In this document: in pieces, positions 1-12,035 of the stretch | Layout: every line of letters starts with the position of its first letter | Numbering within the stretch: position 1 is the first letter of the stretch | Assembly (NCBI RefSeq): GCF_005239225.2 | Contig: NC_133292.1 | Coordinates: 10,992,965-11,056,964, forward strand | Source of the DNA: Populus alba | Taxonomy: Eukaryota > Streptophyta > Magnoliopsida > Malpighiales > Salicaceae | Reading direction: 5' to 3' | DNA length: 64,000 bases | Notes under the pieces: model-generated | The model's input: the letters and a program-made list of their open reading frames with translations, nothing else | What the model was told of the DNA's origin: nothing | The model's database searches: none | Program-made: the position numbers and the translations under genes

Positions 1-149
1 AAGAATGACTCATGGACATGGTTCGTGCTACGTTTGTGCTAGGTTTTCTTAATATTATTGTCTAAGAAGATGCGAGTATACCTAGTCAAATTAACATCAA
101 TGATTAATTAGTACTCATCAGTATGTTCTCCAAAATTCTAAACACAATT

Positions 150-183
150 GGTGGGGGTGGGGGGGGGTGGGGGTGGGGGGGGA
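150..183 (+). repeat. G-rich tract
   Basis: A run of G interrupted only by single T residues. It has enough G blocks to form a G-quadruplex, but nothing here ties it to a gene. Confidence 0.8.
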
Positions 184-206
184 GATTAAAATAAACCCCC
201 CAGGAA

Positions 207-229
207 AGAGAGAGAGAGAGAGAGAGAGA
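207..229 (+). repeat. (GA)n microsatellite
   Basis: An uninterrupted GA dinucleotide run of about eleven units just downstream of the G-rich tract. Confidence 0.9.
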
Positions 230-749
230 AGGAAGGTAAAACACACGATATATGCAACTAGATTAATATGCAAATCAAACAATTAAAGCTTCAGCGTCAA
301 GAACTAATCTCAATTTCTAGATTCTAATTAGAAAATCTGGATTGTCCTCCATGGTTAATAAAGTACCCGATTGATTGATGATGTTTTAATTTTTAATTTT
401 AAAAAAATTAAATTAATCTAAATTGACCTGAACTTTAAAAAATTGAATTAACATGAATTGTTTTAAATTAAAAAAAAAATTGAGTTAACCTGATTGATTT
501 CACCCGAGTTAAACAAATTTTAAAATTATATTAATAATAAAGTTGTTCAAAACTCCACACTGTTCAGTTTGAGCCAAAAAAAAAAATTCAACTGAATTGG
601 GTTTTTTATTTCTAGAAAATTTGATTCAGGCCAAATTAAAAATCAATTTAAATTAACTCAGTTTGGTTTGATGGGGGTTTTTTTATTGGAAAACTGGAAA
701 ACCATAATACTTTTCGAACTTCCCCACACTTTCCCCATCTGTCCAAGTT

Positions 750-1000
750 TAAAGATTCAACAAATAGCACTAAAAATCCAGGGCCCGCAAAAAATAAGAA
801 CCCATCAGACAAAGTTTATCTAGATGATAAAAATGTGAAAAGTGAAGATGGTATTGGAAAGGAGTCGGATAAGAAAAAATTGCTAGCTTGGCATAGTGAT
901 TCTTGTCTGGTCACTAAAAGCGCATCAATAATTTGGGAAGGAAACTGCCATGACTGTGATGTACAATCTGGCAATAGGACTTTCTCAAAATGCGGATAAT
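750..1000 (+). other. Unidentified open segment, possible gene fragment
   Basis: One + frame stays open for about 80 codons, from a Lys/Asp/Ser-rich start to a TAA near 1000. The reading is hydrophilic and ends in a Cys/His-containing stretch (NCHDCDVQSGNRTFSKCG). It lacks a good ATG. A possible splice acceptor lies just before it, so it could be a last exon or a gene remnant. I do not recognise the family, and a chance open frame is also possible. Confidence 0.2.
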
Positions 1001-1125
1001 AATCAATGGTGAACTGAAAGCTATAAATGTATCTATTCAAATGAACGGCAGCGAAGGCATTTGAACACGCCTTATTAATAACTATCCCACCAGCCTCTCA
1101 ATGGAAGGATTCTTATCTTGTTTTT

Positions 1126-1275
1126 TTAAAAAAAAAAAATATTGTTTTAAATTAATATATTTCTTAGTATTTTTAAATTATTTTAATATATTGATATCAA
1201 AAATATTTTTTAAAAAATAAAAAAAAATTATTTTAATATATTTTTAAATAAAAAATATTTTAAAAAAACAACAAA
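1126..1275 (+). repeat. AT-rich dispersed repeat, copy 1
   Basis: Contains the core TTTTAATATATTTTTAAATA followed by an A-rich tail. Diverged versions of the same core appear near 11.2, 11.9 (reverse), 14.5 (reverse), 51.2 and 62.6 kb. This looks like an old short dispersed repeat family. No terminal repeats or target-site duplications could be fixed by eye. Confidence 0.5.
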
Positions 1276-1299
1276 AACAATACTCTAACAAAACAAATC

Positions 1300-1650
1300 C
1301 CGTTAACTATCGAGGTATCATCAGTATTTGTGTAGCCCTGTTTGAAAGGTCGGGTTTGCGCCTTGCATAAGATCTTTGACTTGCTAATGGATATTGTTGT
1401 GTACAATAATTGGACTCCGCCGGGATTATGCACGGGAAAACAAGCAGTCCAATTGGCCGCCAGGCTGTGAGAAGACGAAGACATATTGAAGCTGGTGAGG
1501 GAGGGAGGTGATCGGGAATTGAAGGAAATACCAGATAGCAGACGCGCAGATGAAATGAGATGCGATGGCCGCAGAGGTAAGCTTAGCAAGATACTTGTAG
1601 AGGGGGAGGAGAATTTCTGTGATCGTGTTCGAGACTCCATGTTGTTGTTG
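1300..1650 (-). other. Unidentified Ser-rich open frame
   Basis: A minus-strand frame runs about 120 codons from an ATG near 1650. Its N-terminus is rich in Ser, Arg and Leu, resembling an organelle transit peptide, and is followed by a short NWTACFPVHNPGGVQ stretch. The segment is less AT-rich than its surroundings. No downstream exon was found. It may be the first exon of a broken gene or a chance frame; no function can be given. Confidence 0.2.
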
Positions 1651-2022
1651 AACATTGAGCGAGTATTTAAAACTCTTTTCAATCCACTATATCTCACTTT
1701 TTTATCCTAAAACACTAATCAAACACAACACAATATATGTATCAAATTCCAAGTGAAAAAGGGATCCAGCTAAACCAAATTCTATTAGGTGCCTGTGTTT
1801 GGTTAAAAAAATAAGAGGCCACCAAAATATTCACCTAGTTGCATAATGAGTTAATTATCATTTAAATGTCAGGTTTTATTCTCTCTTTATTAACCCTTCA
1901 ATGACGCGAGACCTCAAGTTTGTTAATTTTGTTTTTTGGGGTTTTGTGTTCTTTCTGTACGTAGCAGGGGCAAATTAATAAAAAGAAATCAGTAATGTTA
2001 AAAATGGCGAACTGTATGAACC

Positions 2023-5000
2023 TCAGCCTGCTTTTGATGTTCTTTCTACTTTAGGCAGTACAACTGATTTGAGATCTGCAGGATAAGGAGTCCACAAGCC
2101 TAAACCACCTCTGCTCTCCTTCATACTGCTACCGTTACCCTTAAATTCACTCAAACTTTTTACCCACTCTACCTTTGATGAATGCTCTCGGGTGTGTGGA
2201 TGCAACACAAACAGTGAGTTGTACTCACAATTTGGAAACATGAAGAACTGGAATGCACCTCCTAATCTGTACACCACATAGCCAAAACTCAATTGGTCTC
2301 TTGGTGTGAAGAGGTTGACCTCGTTAAACCACAAGCAGCTAAACAGGTTGCTCATGGCTGTATGTTCCCGTATGATAATAGCTCCCTCTGGCACATCTGC
2401 ATTTACAAACATCAATCAATGGGCATGAAAAATTATGTAAATCACTATGATTATCACTGTTTACACCCCCATCCGTGTGCTCCTATGCTTACATGTAACA
2501 AGCTGCATCTCCCAGGTCAACAAGCAGTGAACACATGCCCAAATTTCATCCAAAAAAAAAAACTGGACAAATGCAACAAAATAAAGGACCAAGGAAGTTG
2601 CTTTCTCTCTTACCACTGACAGTACTTTTCTTTGGACTCCATGGCTCCATTCCCTCATAATAATATATTTTCATGTGGAGATCAATGAGGGGTCGGGCAT
2701 ACCGTTTCCTTCGCTTATTTGCATCAGCCTCCTCATATATGCTTCGATGATGTTTGTGCTGAGCAATGGCAAATGTATTCTTCCCACGCCATAAGTATCT
2801 GCAGATCAAAGATCATCCATATTACCTGGTATCATTTACTTTGATATCATAGACATAAATGAGCGTGCGCGTGCAATGATGGTGGTGAAACCTAGGGATA
2901 CAACCCATGAACTATCTCACTTAGACATTATCTTCAAGAGTGTATTTACAGACAACATATATTTCACTCTTGATGTAAGAGAATACCACATAAAATGAAT
3001 TGAATTAAAGGCACCAATTGGCCCATCATTCATTTGTAAGTCCTGTCAATGGAAGAATACATGTCAAAGAATAATTTAGCACAACTAAATGACACTGTCC
3101 CCTAAAATGCTTAATTTCAAAAGGCTTACTTTTCATCTTGTGACCAGTGCTTTCAGATAAAGTTGAGAGGAGAACACAAGTTTTGGATACTGAAGCATCC
3201 ACTGACTAAGACCAGCAAATTTGAGACTTGAAGAAATATTTTCATTTACAAGAAAGCTATAACAAAAGAAAGGCGACCATTCAAGTCTCAAGTTCATTTA
3301 CTCTCAGCCATCACGATTAAAATGACAGAACTAAAAGACATGATCTACAAATTAACCATGTAAGGAAGTACCTTTCTAGAATTTGTAACGGATCAACTAT
3401 CAGCTCCATTTTACCATCAATCCAGATGCTGTACTGTGCTTGAGGAAATAGCCTATGGGTTAAAATCTTGGGAACTTTCCCATTCCTTCTGGGCTCATCA
3501 TAAGGTGAATGCTTCAGTAGAATAAGACGCCAGATACCAACCCATTGTCCCCTGTTAAGGTCCTCCCAGACAGTAACATTTTCCTTTATGAAATAGAGAG
3601 AGATCTCATCCACCACCATAAGAAAACAAAAGAGTTCCTTAGAACGGTCGCTTATATTTGAAGGCTGATGAGGTACATCATATCCATCGAAAATTCCAGA
3701 AGCAACCACGAACCTACATTTCTCAACATATTTAATATCTACAGGATCCATGTCTGCACCGCCATTATGCATAAATCCACAATGCACCTGAAAGGCAAAA
3801 GCATATGTAAAAATAAGAAACAAAATTAAATTCACTTAAGGAGAGCTGTAAGTTGCAGAAAATTTCAACTTTCACAAGTCATGAAAAAGTATGGACATAA
3901 ATCCAAAATTATATGATGCCATCCATCATCATTCCCCGAAGATTACTTTGCTATTCTCAAGAATGAGGAATTAAACTAACAACAAAATTGACTTCGAGCA
4001 TTTATATTTACCTTCATGGAAGAACTTAGTTTAAAACTCCTCTCTCTTTGTTTCCAGCTTTGATGTCCTCCAAATAATGGGGATGACTGAGATCCGTCTT
4101 TCACGGGCTTATCCTCCATAACATATGAAAGATTTTTAATAATTTGGTCATGGGTTCTTCCCTCGGGAATAACTATTCTGTCAGGGTTACTGACGACAGG
4201 GATCGGACAACCTAAAGATACAAAGAGAAGTAGTGTCAATTATAACAACCACATAGCAATCAACACTTCAAGGAATAGAAGTTGCTATAGTTCTTACGAT
4301 GTTGCTGTGGCACAAATCCCCAAGTGTTTAAAATGGTATATACCTTGCTTTCTTTGTTACATATTGCTGCATGTCAAACACAACCATCTTATCAAACCAC
4401 AGAACGCAAATTTATACAAATTGAAAAGTTCAGATTTCTACCCGCGATTTTCACTAAGCATGTATAACGCAAATGATAGGATTGCATCGTGTTCACATAA
4501 ACAGCTAGCAAAATAATACAGATTTCGCATGCAATTCTTGTACTCTTGTGCATAAGGGAAACTATGCATCTACAAGATCAAACCCATTACTTGAATTACC
4601 TAGTTTTTTACACATTGTTTGAATCCAAGAAAAACGAGTCATCCTATGAACCTTATCTAATCGCATAAATCACAAAAGTACATAAACAAATAAATCAGTA
4701 GCAGGATTTAGAGTGGTAGTAAACATTACCTGAAAAGAATAGATAAGAAGATTGACAAGACCAAACATGAAACAGTAACACAATAAGAATGAGTAACATC
4801 CAAAGAATGCCGGCAACAAGAACCAAGCGAATAAATCCTTTCTTCCAAATTATTTTCATCGCATAATCACTCGGCAACTTTCCAGAACTAAAAAGACCTC
4901 CACCACCACCTTCAACATCTGTTTCACCATAAATTACATAACCAAGATCAGACTAATGCTAATCTTTTTTCACAAAAGGAACAAAACCCACCAATCCCTT

Positions 5001-5193
5001 AATGCCAAAATCAATAAAACAAAACCTACACTCGCCAAGTACACAAAAAAACAAAAACCCATGTCAGAAACTTAGTGATTCAATAGTAATTACCCTTAGA
5101 ATTTGATGATGGTGTATGATTATTATTGCTACGGTAGTTTCCTCCTTTCCGGTTTGCCCGTAATGAAACTGACCGTTGCACTTCGCTCTCCAT
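2023..5193 (-). CDS. DUF616 Golgi-type membrane protein (TOD1/MUCI70-like)
   Basis: Six exons join in frame to 487 residues: 5193-5094, 4918-4730, 4211-4012, 3787-3372, 2798-2614, 2396-2023 (coding total 1464 nt, all GT..AG). The short cytosolic N-terminus is Ser/Asn-rich, then one membrane helix spans about residues 65-85, as in type II Golgi proteins. The luminal part carries the conserved DUF616 blocks: FVVASGIFDGYD, IWIDGK (283-288), AIAQHKHHRSIYEEADA and IIREHTAMSNLFSCLWFNEV, ending in a GLWTPYPADL segment. Length is nearer to Arabidopsis TOD1 (about 460 residues) than to MUCI70 (about 580). Family members have been described both as a Golgi ceramidase (TOD1) and as a probable hexosyltransferase (MUCI70), so the reaction is left open. 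All conserved blocks are intact, so it is probably functional. A damaged copy of exons 2-3 lies upstream at 6560-7150. Confidence 0.93.
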
Positions 5194-5929
5194 AATTATT
5201 TTACGCACTTGATCCCTCCAGAAAATGAGCTACAAGAACTTGATAAAAGCTTTGTGTTTGGTGAAATTAATGAATATTATAAGCATGTTACAAGTACCAA
5301 CAGATCTGGGAAGCTGTGTTTAATAAGAAAAGAAAGAAATTAATCTTGTACTTGCAACTTTGTACATAGTATTTACGTATGTATTTCGTGTTATTTCATT
5401 TTTTTTTGTCGGTTTGAGCTCCGAATGAGTGAAGCTTGCAGTTGCAACTTGCAATGTTTACACATTGGGCTTAGGTTTCTTAAGTTCTAGGAGTAATGCA
5501 GATGGGCCAAAAATAATGACCCGGATTTCCTCCACGTCTGAAATTAAGACGTTCGCTTTCTCATGGGATCCACTTAATTGAATGGTGTTCATCCGGTAAA
5601 GTTTAGATGAGGTTTGGCCAAGTTACTAAAATCAAGTCCAAATCAATCAGGTTTTATTAGACTAATATCTTTTTATGACTTAACTTGATATTGATCGGAT
5701 CAGACTCTAGGTTGCAGATTTTCCGAACCAACATGTCAGGTGGGCTAGGTTACATGACTATGTTCTTATCTGCTATCCTTTCTCTCTTTTAAAGGATTGA
5801 TCATGAGCTCGGTGCCTAACAATGGCATCAAGAATAAATGATGTTCCAGTCTTTGCTTGCATATAAAACTTGAGCAAAAGATCCGCCGTCTGTTTTGGAT
5901 TCTTCATGGAGGAATAAACAAGGTCATAC
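5194..5929. other. Upstream region of the DUF616 gene
   Basis: This holds the promoter and 5' leader of the minus-strand DUF616 gene. The leader next to the ATG is purine/pyrimidine mixed with no long upstream frame. No TATA box stands out. Beyond about 5450 I see no gene. Confidence 0.5.
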
Positions 5930-6555
5930 GTTCTAGTCATCTAGAAGAAAAGAACGGTGTTGCCCAATGCAGCTCCCCATCTCTGCACTAAAGTTGAAGT
6001 AAAATGGACTGACACCGCCTTGATGATACATCAATCTACCTAATTAGTCTGCAAGTTTTTAGAGGTTCACACCAAGGTTTATGGTCCATAAATTTGGGGA
6101 TTTGTTTTCTACAATCCATTTCTGAAAGACAAAACTCAGGTTGGCCCATATGAGGTCGTGATATACTGTACAGAATTCAAAGACAATCATCCGCTCCTTG
6201 CAGGAACTTCCTGATACAGTCTAAATCAAAGGAAAATTCTAACACCACGATCATTGGTTTTGTTTCGGAGAAAATTCTTGGCAAGAAAACGGAGATCTCA
6301 GAATCCTCAAAAGTCCCCAACAACAATGCTCGCATGGGAAACTGCCCTTAGCTCGAAGCAGATAATTTCCCTTTTTTGCAGCCTGTCTCCAGAGTAGAGA
6401 TAGAGCATCTCGAATAAAAACTACATATATAGTTTTCTTGAGCTCTGAAGAAACATATAATATCAGCCAATCCTTTCTGCTTTCTGAATCTGTAACTGTT
6501 GCCCAGAATGAAACAAGCAGGCTCCTCCTAGACTCACATATCCCATGTTGCCTTA
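5930..6555 (-). pseudogene. Truncated duplicate of the DnaJ gene 3' end
   Basis: This segment is a diverged copy of about 7855-8580, the 3' flank, last exon and part of the last intron of the DNAJC17-like gene. Shared landmarks in the same order include ACACCAAGGTTT, CATGGGAAACTG followed by CCTTAGCTCG, and the last-exon acceptor with TTTTTTGCAGCCTG at about 6381. The copied last exon reads in from a CAG acceptor but is changed downstream. It cannot make a J-domain protein because everything upstream is missing. It abuts the DUF616 exon copy at about 6555. Confidence 0.75.
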
Positions 6556-7150
6556 CAAGTGTTTCCAGCTTTGATGTCCTCCAAATAACGGGGATTGACT
6601 GATTTCAATTTCCTCTGGAATTACTATTTCGTCAGGGTTTCTACTTGCAATCAACAGGGATCGGACAACCTAACAGATACGAATACTAGAGTGAAGTTCT
6701 AAGACCGGAGACATAACAAACACTTAAAGGAAGAGATGCAAGTAATCACCTTACATAGCTTGCTTTCTCTATTACACGGAACTGCATGCATGCCAAACAC
6801 AAATCATCATATCAAACCCCAGACAGTAACGATATTTTTCACCAAACACGAATAAGCCCTCAGTTCTTAGCAAAAATAATGCAGATACTGCCACCAATTC
6901 CCGAACTACTTCAGTCCATTTACTGAGATGCATTCAACGAAACCTAACCAAAGTAAGCAATATAGAAAAAACAAATACGGCTAGGCCATTTAAATTTTTA
7001 GAAATCATTACTTGAAAAGAAAAACACAAGAAGGATGAGAAGCATCCAAAGAAAGCTTGCGACAAGAACCAACCGAATAAATCCCTTCTTCCAGATTATC
7101 TTATAATCACCTGGCAACTTCCCAGAACTCAAAAAACCACCACCACTATC
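6556..7150 (-). pseudogene. Truncated duplicate of DUF616 gene exons 3 and 2
   Basis: About 6560-6675 matches exon 3 of the intact DUF616 gene (shared CCAGCTTTGATGTCCTCCAA and GGGATCGGACAACCTAA) with an internal deletion of roughly 90 nt. About 7013-7147 matches exon 2 (shared GACAAGAACCAA, CCGAATAAATCC, CACCACCACTATCTG-like end) with about 45 nt lost from the membrane-helix end. No exon 1 copy is clear, and there is nothing after the break in exon 3. It is a non-functional relic in the same orientation as its source. Confidence 0.85.
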
Positions 7151-7850
7151 TGTTTCCACATCACCACACAATATTAAACAAAATAAAATAAAAAAACTCC
7201 TTGAGAAATGTAATTCAAAGACAGCGACCTATATTACTTCCATGGCTCCTCCTCTACAGTTTAACCGGTTTGTGATCATATATTTCTGCGGTTTAAACTA
7301 TTTGTTCTTCTTTAGCTGCTTCTGCTCTTGTTCATTTAGGCTACTACTGTCAAGGCTATAGAGCAATCAATAACACCATTTTTTGCGATTGAAAATATCA
7401 AATAAAGTAAAATTGCAGCAGGTGGGATAATCTAAATTAGCTTGATATCAAACGGTGTTTGCAAATGATATCTTGAAACGTACCATGTTGTTTTTATGAC
7501 TAACTGGTGTGATCAGGCAGGTAATGCAGTTGCATTCATTACCCTGATCCGAGGTACAACCTTCTTCGTGCACAGATTCAAACCTGTAAGATTACCTATT
7601 AAATGAGTTTGCAAAGACAGGTTTTCAGCAATGCAGTATTGTAGTGGTTTTCACCAGCAATGGGGTATAATTGCAGCCAAGGAGGTGTTCGCCAGATGCC
7701 CTCATGGGAATGATTCTTTTGCATGTTCACTGTAATTTGTGGCAGGATAGGAGTAACTAACAAAGTTAAAAAAGTTTCAAGACTACAAAAGGTAAAGATT
7801 GCAAAACATGTATTTTATAGATCCAATTCTTATTGCTGAAGATCCCACCT
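7151..7850. other. Intergenic spacer
   Basis: No gene seen. It separates the duplicated relic from the 3' flank of the intact DnaJ gene. The part at 7220-7300 may hold a strongly decayed DUF616 exon 1, but the match is too weak to call. Confidence 0.4.
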
Positions 7851-8348
7851 TGAGGAATAGAACGGAGTCGCCAACCGCGATCTCCAACAAATGACAACAT
7901 AAAATGGTATGTCAATATTCAGACAAAATAGCCAGCACATTTACAAGTTTACACCAAGGTTTCCCAATCGATTGGGAGTATGTATTTTCATAATCGCACT
8001 CTACATAGATGGAATCGGCAGACCTGCTTGGAGGCATAATATACAGTACAGACTTCAAAGCCAAGTCCTCTGCATCTTTTCAAGAACTCGCCCAACTTTA
8101 GAAAGTTAAATAAGTTAAATAATCCATACAAATAGAACAAGAATAGTTATAATTCAGATCTGGCGAGCAGGGAAAATTTATTTGAAATCGCATTCTTTGG
8201 TTTCTGTTCCAGGCCTTTAGGAGCAAGTTCTTGCTCAGAAAATGCTTTCTTTAAGTTCCCACCATGCTCCAATCACATGGGAAACTGTCCTTAGCTCGTG
8301 AGCATAACCACAGATACAACATTTCTAGTATTTCCTCTGAATGAACAG

Positions 8349-10221
8349 TCATGCCTTTTGCCTTTGGTTTTCTGCAGCCTGCGTACAATTAGATAAGCAT
8401 GTCAGAAACACAAACCAGGAAACAAATGCATGTAGAAAAAATTAAAGAACAGCAAGGAAGTATGATATCATTTTCTTGGATCCTACAGAGACAGATAAAT
8501 CAGGAAAATATTTATGTGTTGCATAGAAATGAAGCAAATAGGCTCCCCATAGTTTCCATGACACAAAAGGTTCTATCATCACAGTATTACAGACATTCCT
8601 CACACTTATTCTCCAAAAATGAAGGGTACCGACAGAATTAGTTTCCATGTGAGGTGGAGACACAGGAAAAGGAATTCCCTAATAGGGAGAATAACCACCC
8701 ATGGGTCACTCCGCAATCTTATCCCAGTCAAGTGAGGTTTGCTAAAAAATTGATCACCATGCTGTATCGATCTCCCAAATGAGAAAAATCTCACAAGATC
8801 TTGCATCCTTCACAACCCAACATCACCCCCAAAGAAAAGAAAAAAAGAACGACTAACCCATGCTAGTGGGCATCAAGTTAACTTCTATCATATTCATCCA
8901 CACAATCAGCCTTCCCTTAACATAGCTAACTCAAAGTTTGCTGAGATGCTTCAAATACTTTGCTCAAATCACTACTTATGCTGATGTTGCCCACACACTA
9001 CATGTGGCATGCAACAGTCAAGATTGCTCTATTTGGCACCTCAAAGAAAAAAAATCTAGTCTTTCTGGAAGATTCTAAACACCAACTGGAGACATAATTC
9101 AAGTAAAATAGATGGTAGTAAAAGAAACATACATGTGTGAGTTTTCATTAATCTATACTGCTCTGAGAAGACTAAAGGAAGAGAAAAATTAAAATTATGA
9201 GAAAAACATACAACTTACACGCAAATTATGTTTCACACACATAATCTAAGCTCCTCTTAAAAGTCAAATAAAAAAATAGAGATTAAAACAAGGTTCAACT
9301 TACCTTTTGGAGCTTCTCTAAGATGTTATCTTCATAAGCTTGATGATTAATCCCAGAAAAAATGTTTAGGCCATCAGATTCCCTTGTAGGAATCGTTGTT
9401 GCTGCGACCTTTTTTCCATAAGGTAAAACTAGAAGAGGATTTGAAAGATTTCCATACACATTCCCCAAAGCAGCAACCTACCAAAAAACAACATAAGTAA
9501 TTGCAAAAATCCAATGCCCATACTCTATATTAGTAAATCAAGACTTTTATTGGAAAAGTAAACTTACAGCTGCTTCTTCAGTTGCCATTTCAACAAGAGC
9601 TTGGCCTCTTTTTTTCTTTTCCTTGTTACTTCTAATAACGACATCTTTAACCTCACCAAACTTCGAAAACAACTCTCTCAGCCTCTCAGCACTATAGCCC
9701 TCGCTATCCACTTTTTCCCATCTAACATTAAGTATCTTCTTCTCATCTTCCTCAATCCTACTCTCCTTTACTCCCACCGTCTCTTTCTTCACCACAGGCA
9801 CGCCTTTGTTCGCAAACATGGCTTTTATTTTATCAACTTGTGCTCTCAACTCCCTGTCAATCTTCTCTACTCTCCTTCTTTCCACTTCAGCAGGATCAAC
9901 AGCAAATGCAGCACGTTCCCGTTCTTCAAGGTCAGACACCATCCTCCGCCTCTTGGCATCCTGCTGACCCCGACGGGCACGCTGCTCTCTTTTAGCTCGA
10001 AGAAGATCATCAAACAATTTACGGGCTTTCTCATCCTTGAGAACCTCGTATGACAACTTCAGCTTCTGGAAATTTTCATGAGCGTTTGGATCATCCAGCC
10101 TCTTATCCGGATGCAACACTAAAGCCTTCAGTTTATACGCTTTCGCTATTTCTTTTTCAGTTAGCTTCGCCCCTTCCTCCCCAGAAGGTAGCCCCAGCAC
10201 ATTATAGTGATCAACATCCAT
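8349..10221 (-). CDS. DNAJC17-like J-domain/RRM protein
   Basis: Three exons join in frame to 285 residues: 10221-9568, 9477-9304, 8378-8349 (858 nt). The N-terminal J domain (about 5-75) has the HPD motif at 37-39, which stimulates Hsp70 ATPase. A highly charged Arg/Lys/Glu coiled-coil region follows (about 80-155), then an RRM fold (about 165-245). The last exon is only 30 nt and ends in a basic tail. This order matches DNAJC17 of animals and the plant J-domain/RRM proteins, which in animals and yeast relatives (Cwc23) are linked to spliceosome function in the nucleus. That role is inferred from the family. The ATG chosen sits directly before the J domain. A 5'UTR intron lies upstream. Its 3' end was partly duplicated at 5930-6555. 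Confidence 0.93.
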
Positions 10222-10244
10222 GGTTCTCGCAAAAAACTAGATAA

Positions 10245-10462
10245 CTGCAAGTCAAAGCACAATATATAAAGATTCAGCTCACTCAATTATCGAAGAAACG
10301 AAACCCTAAAACGACCCAGTAAAACCCTAAAACACGGCTACTCAGCTCAATTATCGAAGAATGAAAACCTAGGAATCCTGAATTTAATTAAAGAAACCCT
10401 AACAATAATCGAGAACAAAAATAAGGGGATTGGTTTTAGAAGATTGAATATAGATGACGTAC
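10245..10462 (-). promoter_or_regulatory. 5'UTR intron of the DnaJ gene with three telo-boxes
   Basis: On the minus strand a good donor (GAG then GTACGT at 10463/10462) and acceptor (TTGCAG ending at 10245) bracket 218 nt between a noncoding exon and the coding exon. Inside are three AAACCCTAA words on the + strand (10301-10309, 10322-10330, 10394-10402), the telo-box sequence often found near start sites and in leader introns of plant translation and housekeeping genes. The intron itself is predicted, not shown by transcripts. Confidence 0.6.
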
Positions 10463-10768
10463 CTCGCGATATCGAGAGAATTTAATCGAGTTCTGCGTGT
10501 GTGGCAGAGAGAAACAGAATCGCACGGGGAGCAGAGTTTGAGCGGGTCGGGTTTAACCAGGATTTATAATTAAACTTTTTATAGTGATTTTGGGTCGGGT
10601 AAGTCGGTGCGGACTCGCCTGTGTGTTCCGAGTATGGGCCTATTTCTATTAGGGCCAAGTAATGTTTAATCCTTCGACCATGTAGCGTTTTTGTTTAAAT
10701 AGAAAAAAATGTAAAGCATGAAAATAGATATATGGGGGTGGATATATTTTTTAAGATCTTCGTGATTT

Positions 10769-10785
10769 GGGGGGGGGGGGGGGGG
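10769..10785 (+). repeat. Poly-G tract of 17
   Basis: A pure G homopolymer, rare in such AT-rich DNA and prone to length error in sequencing. Confidence 0.9.
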
Positions 10786-11159
10786 TTTCATCAGATTTGA
10801 GATTCTCCGTTAATATTATTTTGTTGTATTTAATATTCAATAAATATTAAATTCATGTGAATATTGAATTTTATTATAACTCTCATCCATGATTAAGAAA
10901 AAAATAATCAAGATGTAAATTTAATAACAAATTTATTTTAAAAGACCTGTCATTAGAGAAACATGTATGACAAGAGACGAAAAAAAATATGAATATGTAT
11001 AATTGGTTTGTGTTCCTAATGGAGTCGGGGGCATAGTGCCTTTCCCATCCACGTTTGAATATAAGGAAGAAAATGCATTTTATATTGTCTCCATTGAATT
11101 GGATTTTTTCGAATACAAATGGGTAGTTTATCTTAGTTCATCATTACTTGATTATAATA

Positions 11160-11300
11160 AAAAAATATTTAAAAAAAATAATTTTTTTTTATTTTTCATA
11201 TTGTTTTAATATACTAATTTCAAAAATAATTTATTTTTAAAAAATATTATTTCAATATATTTTAAAATTAAAAATATTTTAAAAAATAACTTTAATAATA
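11160..11300 (+). repeat. AT-rich dispersed repeat, copy 2
   Basis: Shows the sequence order of copy 1: TTGTTTTAATATACTAATTT, then AATATTATTTCAATATATTTT and an A-rich TTTTAAAAAATAAC end. Confidence 0.5.
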
Positions 11301-11894
11301 TAAAATATATTGATACAAGATTTGTTAATAATGACCATCAAAATGAGAATGGAAGATTGTTGAGCACAAGAGTGCTCTTGAAAAGTTCTTTTTCGCAGTT
11401 CAATTCTTAAAGAAATTGCACCAATGGAATTGCCGTATAGTGATTTCAATTCTCAAGCTCGTGAATTCAATTCTTCAGGTCAAAAATCTTTTCAAATAAG
11501 AGAAATGGAAAAACTTGAAGAATTGAATCCATTTTCACCGAGTCATAATATTTCAAGAAATTGAAGATGAAAAAACCGCAGGGATATAAGTTGTTTATGG
11601 GAACATGTTCTTTATATGTATTTTTTTATATATAGAGATATAAATATTTACTCTAAAACTATCAGAAAGATAAAATTATTTTTTATGTTTTTATCTTCTT
11701 CTTTTCAGATGGACACGTTTTTTTGTTTACTATTTTCGTTTTTCCTACCCTACAACAATGACCAAACACTATTTTCTTTTGTTAGAAAACAGAAACATCA
11801 ATGTAGACACATGCAATTCCCTCACTAACCAAACTGGATTTCTGGATTATGAGAGGGACATGTATGTCTTGTTGCTTATATTTGGAGGTAAATG

Positions 11895-12035
11895 TGTATT
11901 GTGGTATAAAATATTTTTTTATTTAAAAATATATTAAAATTATTTTATTTTATTTTTAATATTAGTATATCACAATTATTAAAAAAATATTAATTTAATA
12001 CTTTTTAAGTAAGTTACATTTTAAAAAAACAAAAA
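11895..12035 (-). repeat. AT-rich dispersed repeat, copy 3 (reverse)
   Basis: Reverse-orientation member of the same family, with TATTTAAAAATATATTAAAA near its start. Confidence 0.45.

Larger units (their letters stand above)
1..745. other. AT-rich intergenic DNA with microsatellites
   Basis: No gene is visible. The stretch holds a G-rich tract at about 150-183 and a GA dinucleotide run at about 207-229. From about 360 to 690 there is degenerate T/A-rich DNA that repeatedly shows words such as gagttaacctgattg and cagtttggtttg, the kind of low-complexity dispersed repeat that recurs at 56-57 kb. Confidence 0.6.

Noticed and set aside
6500..7160. Second functional DUF616 gene
   Set aside because: Only exons 2 and 3 are present, both with internal deletions, and no catalytic part follows.
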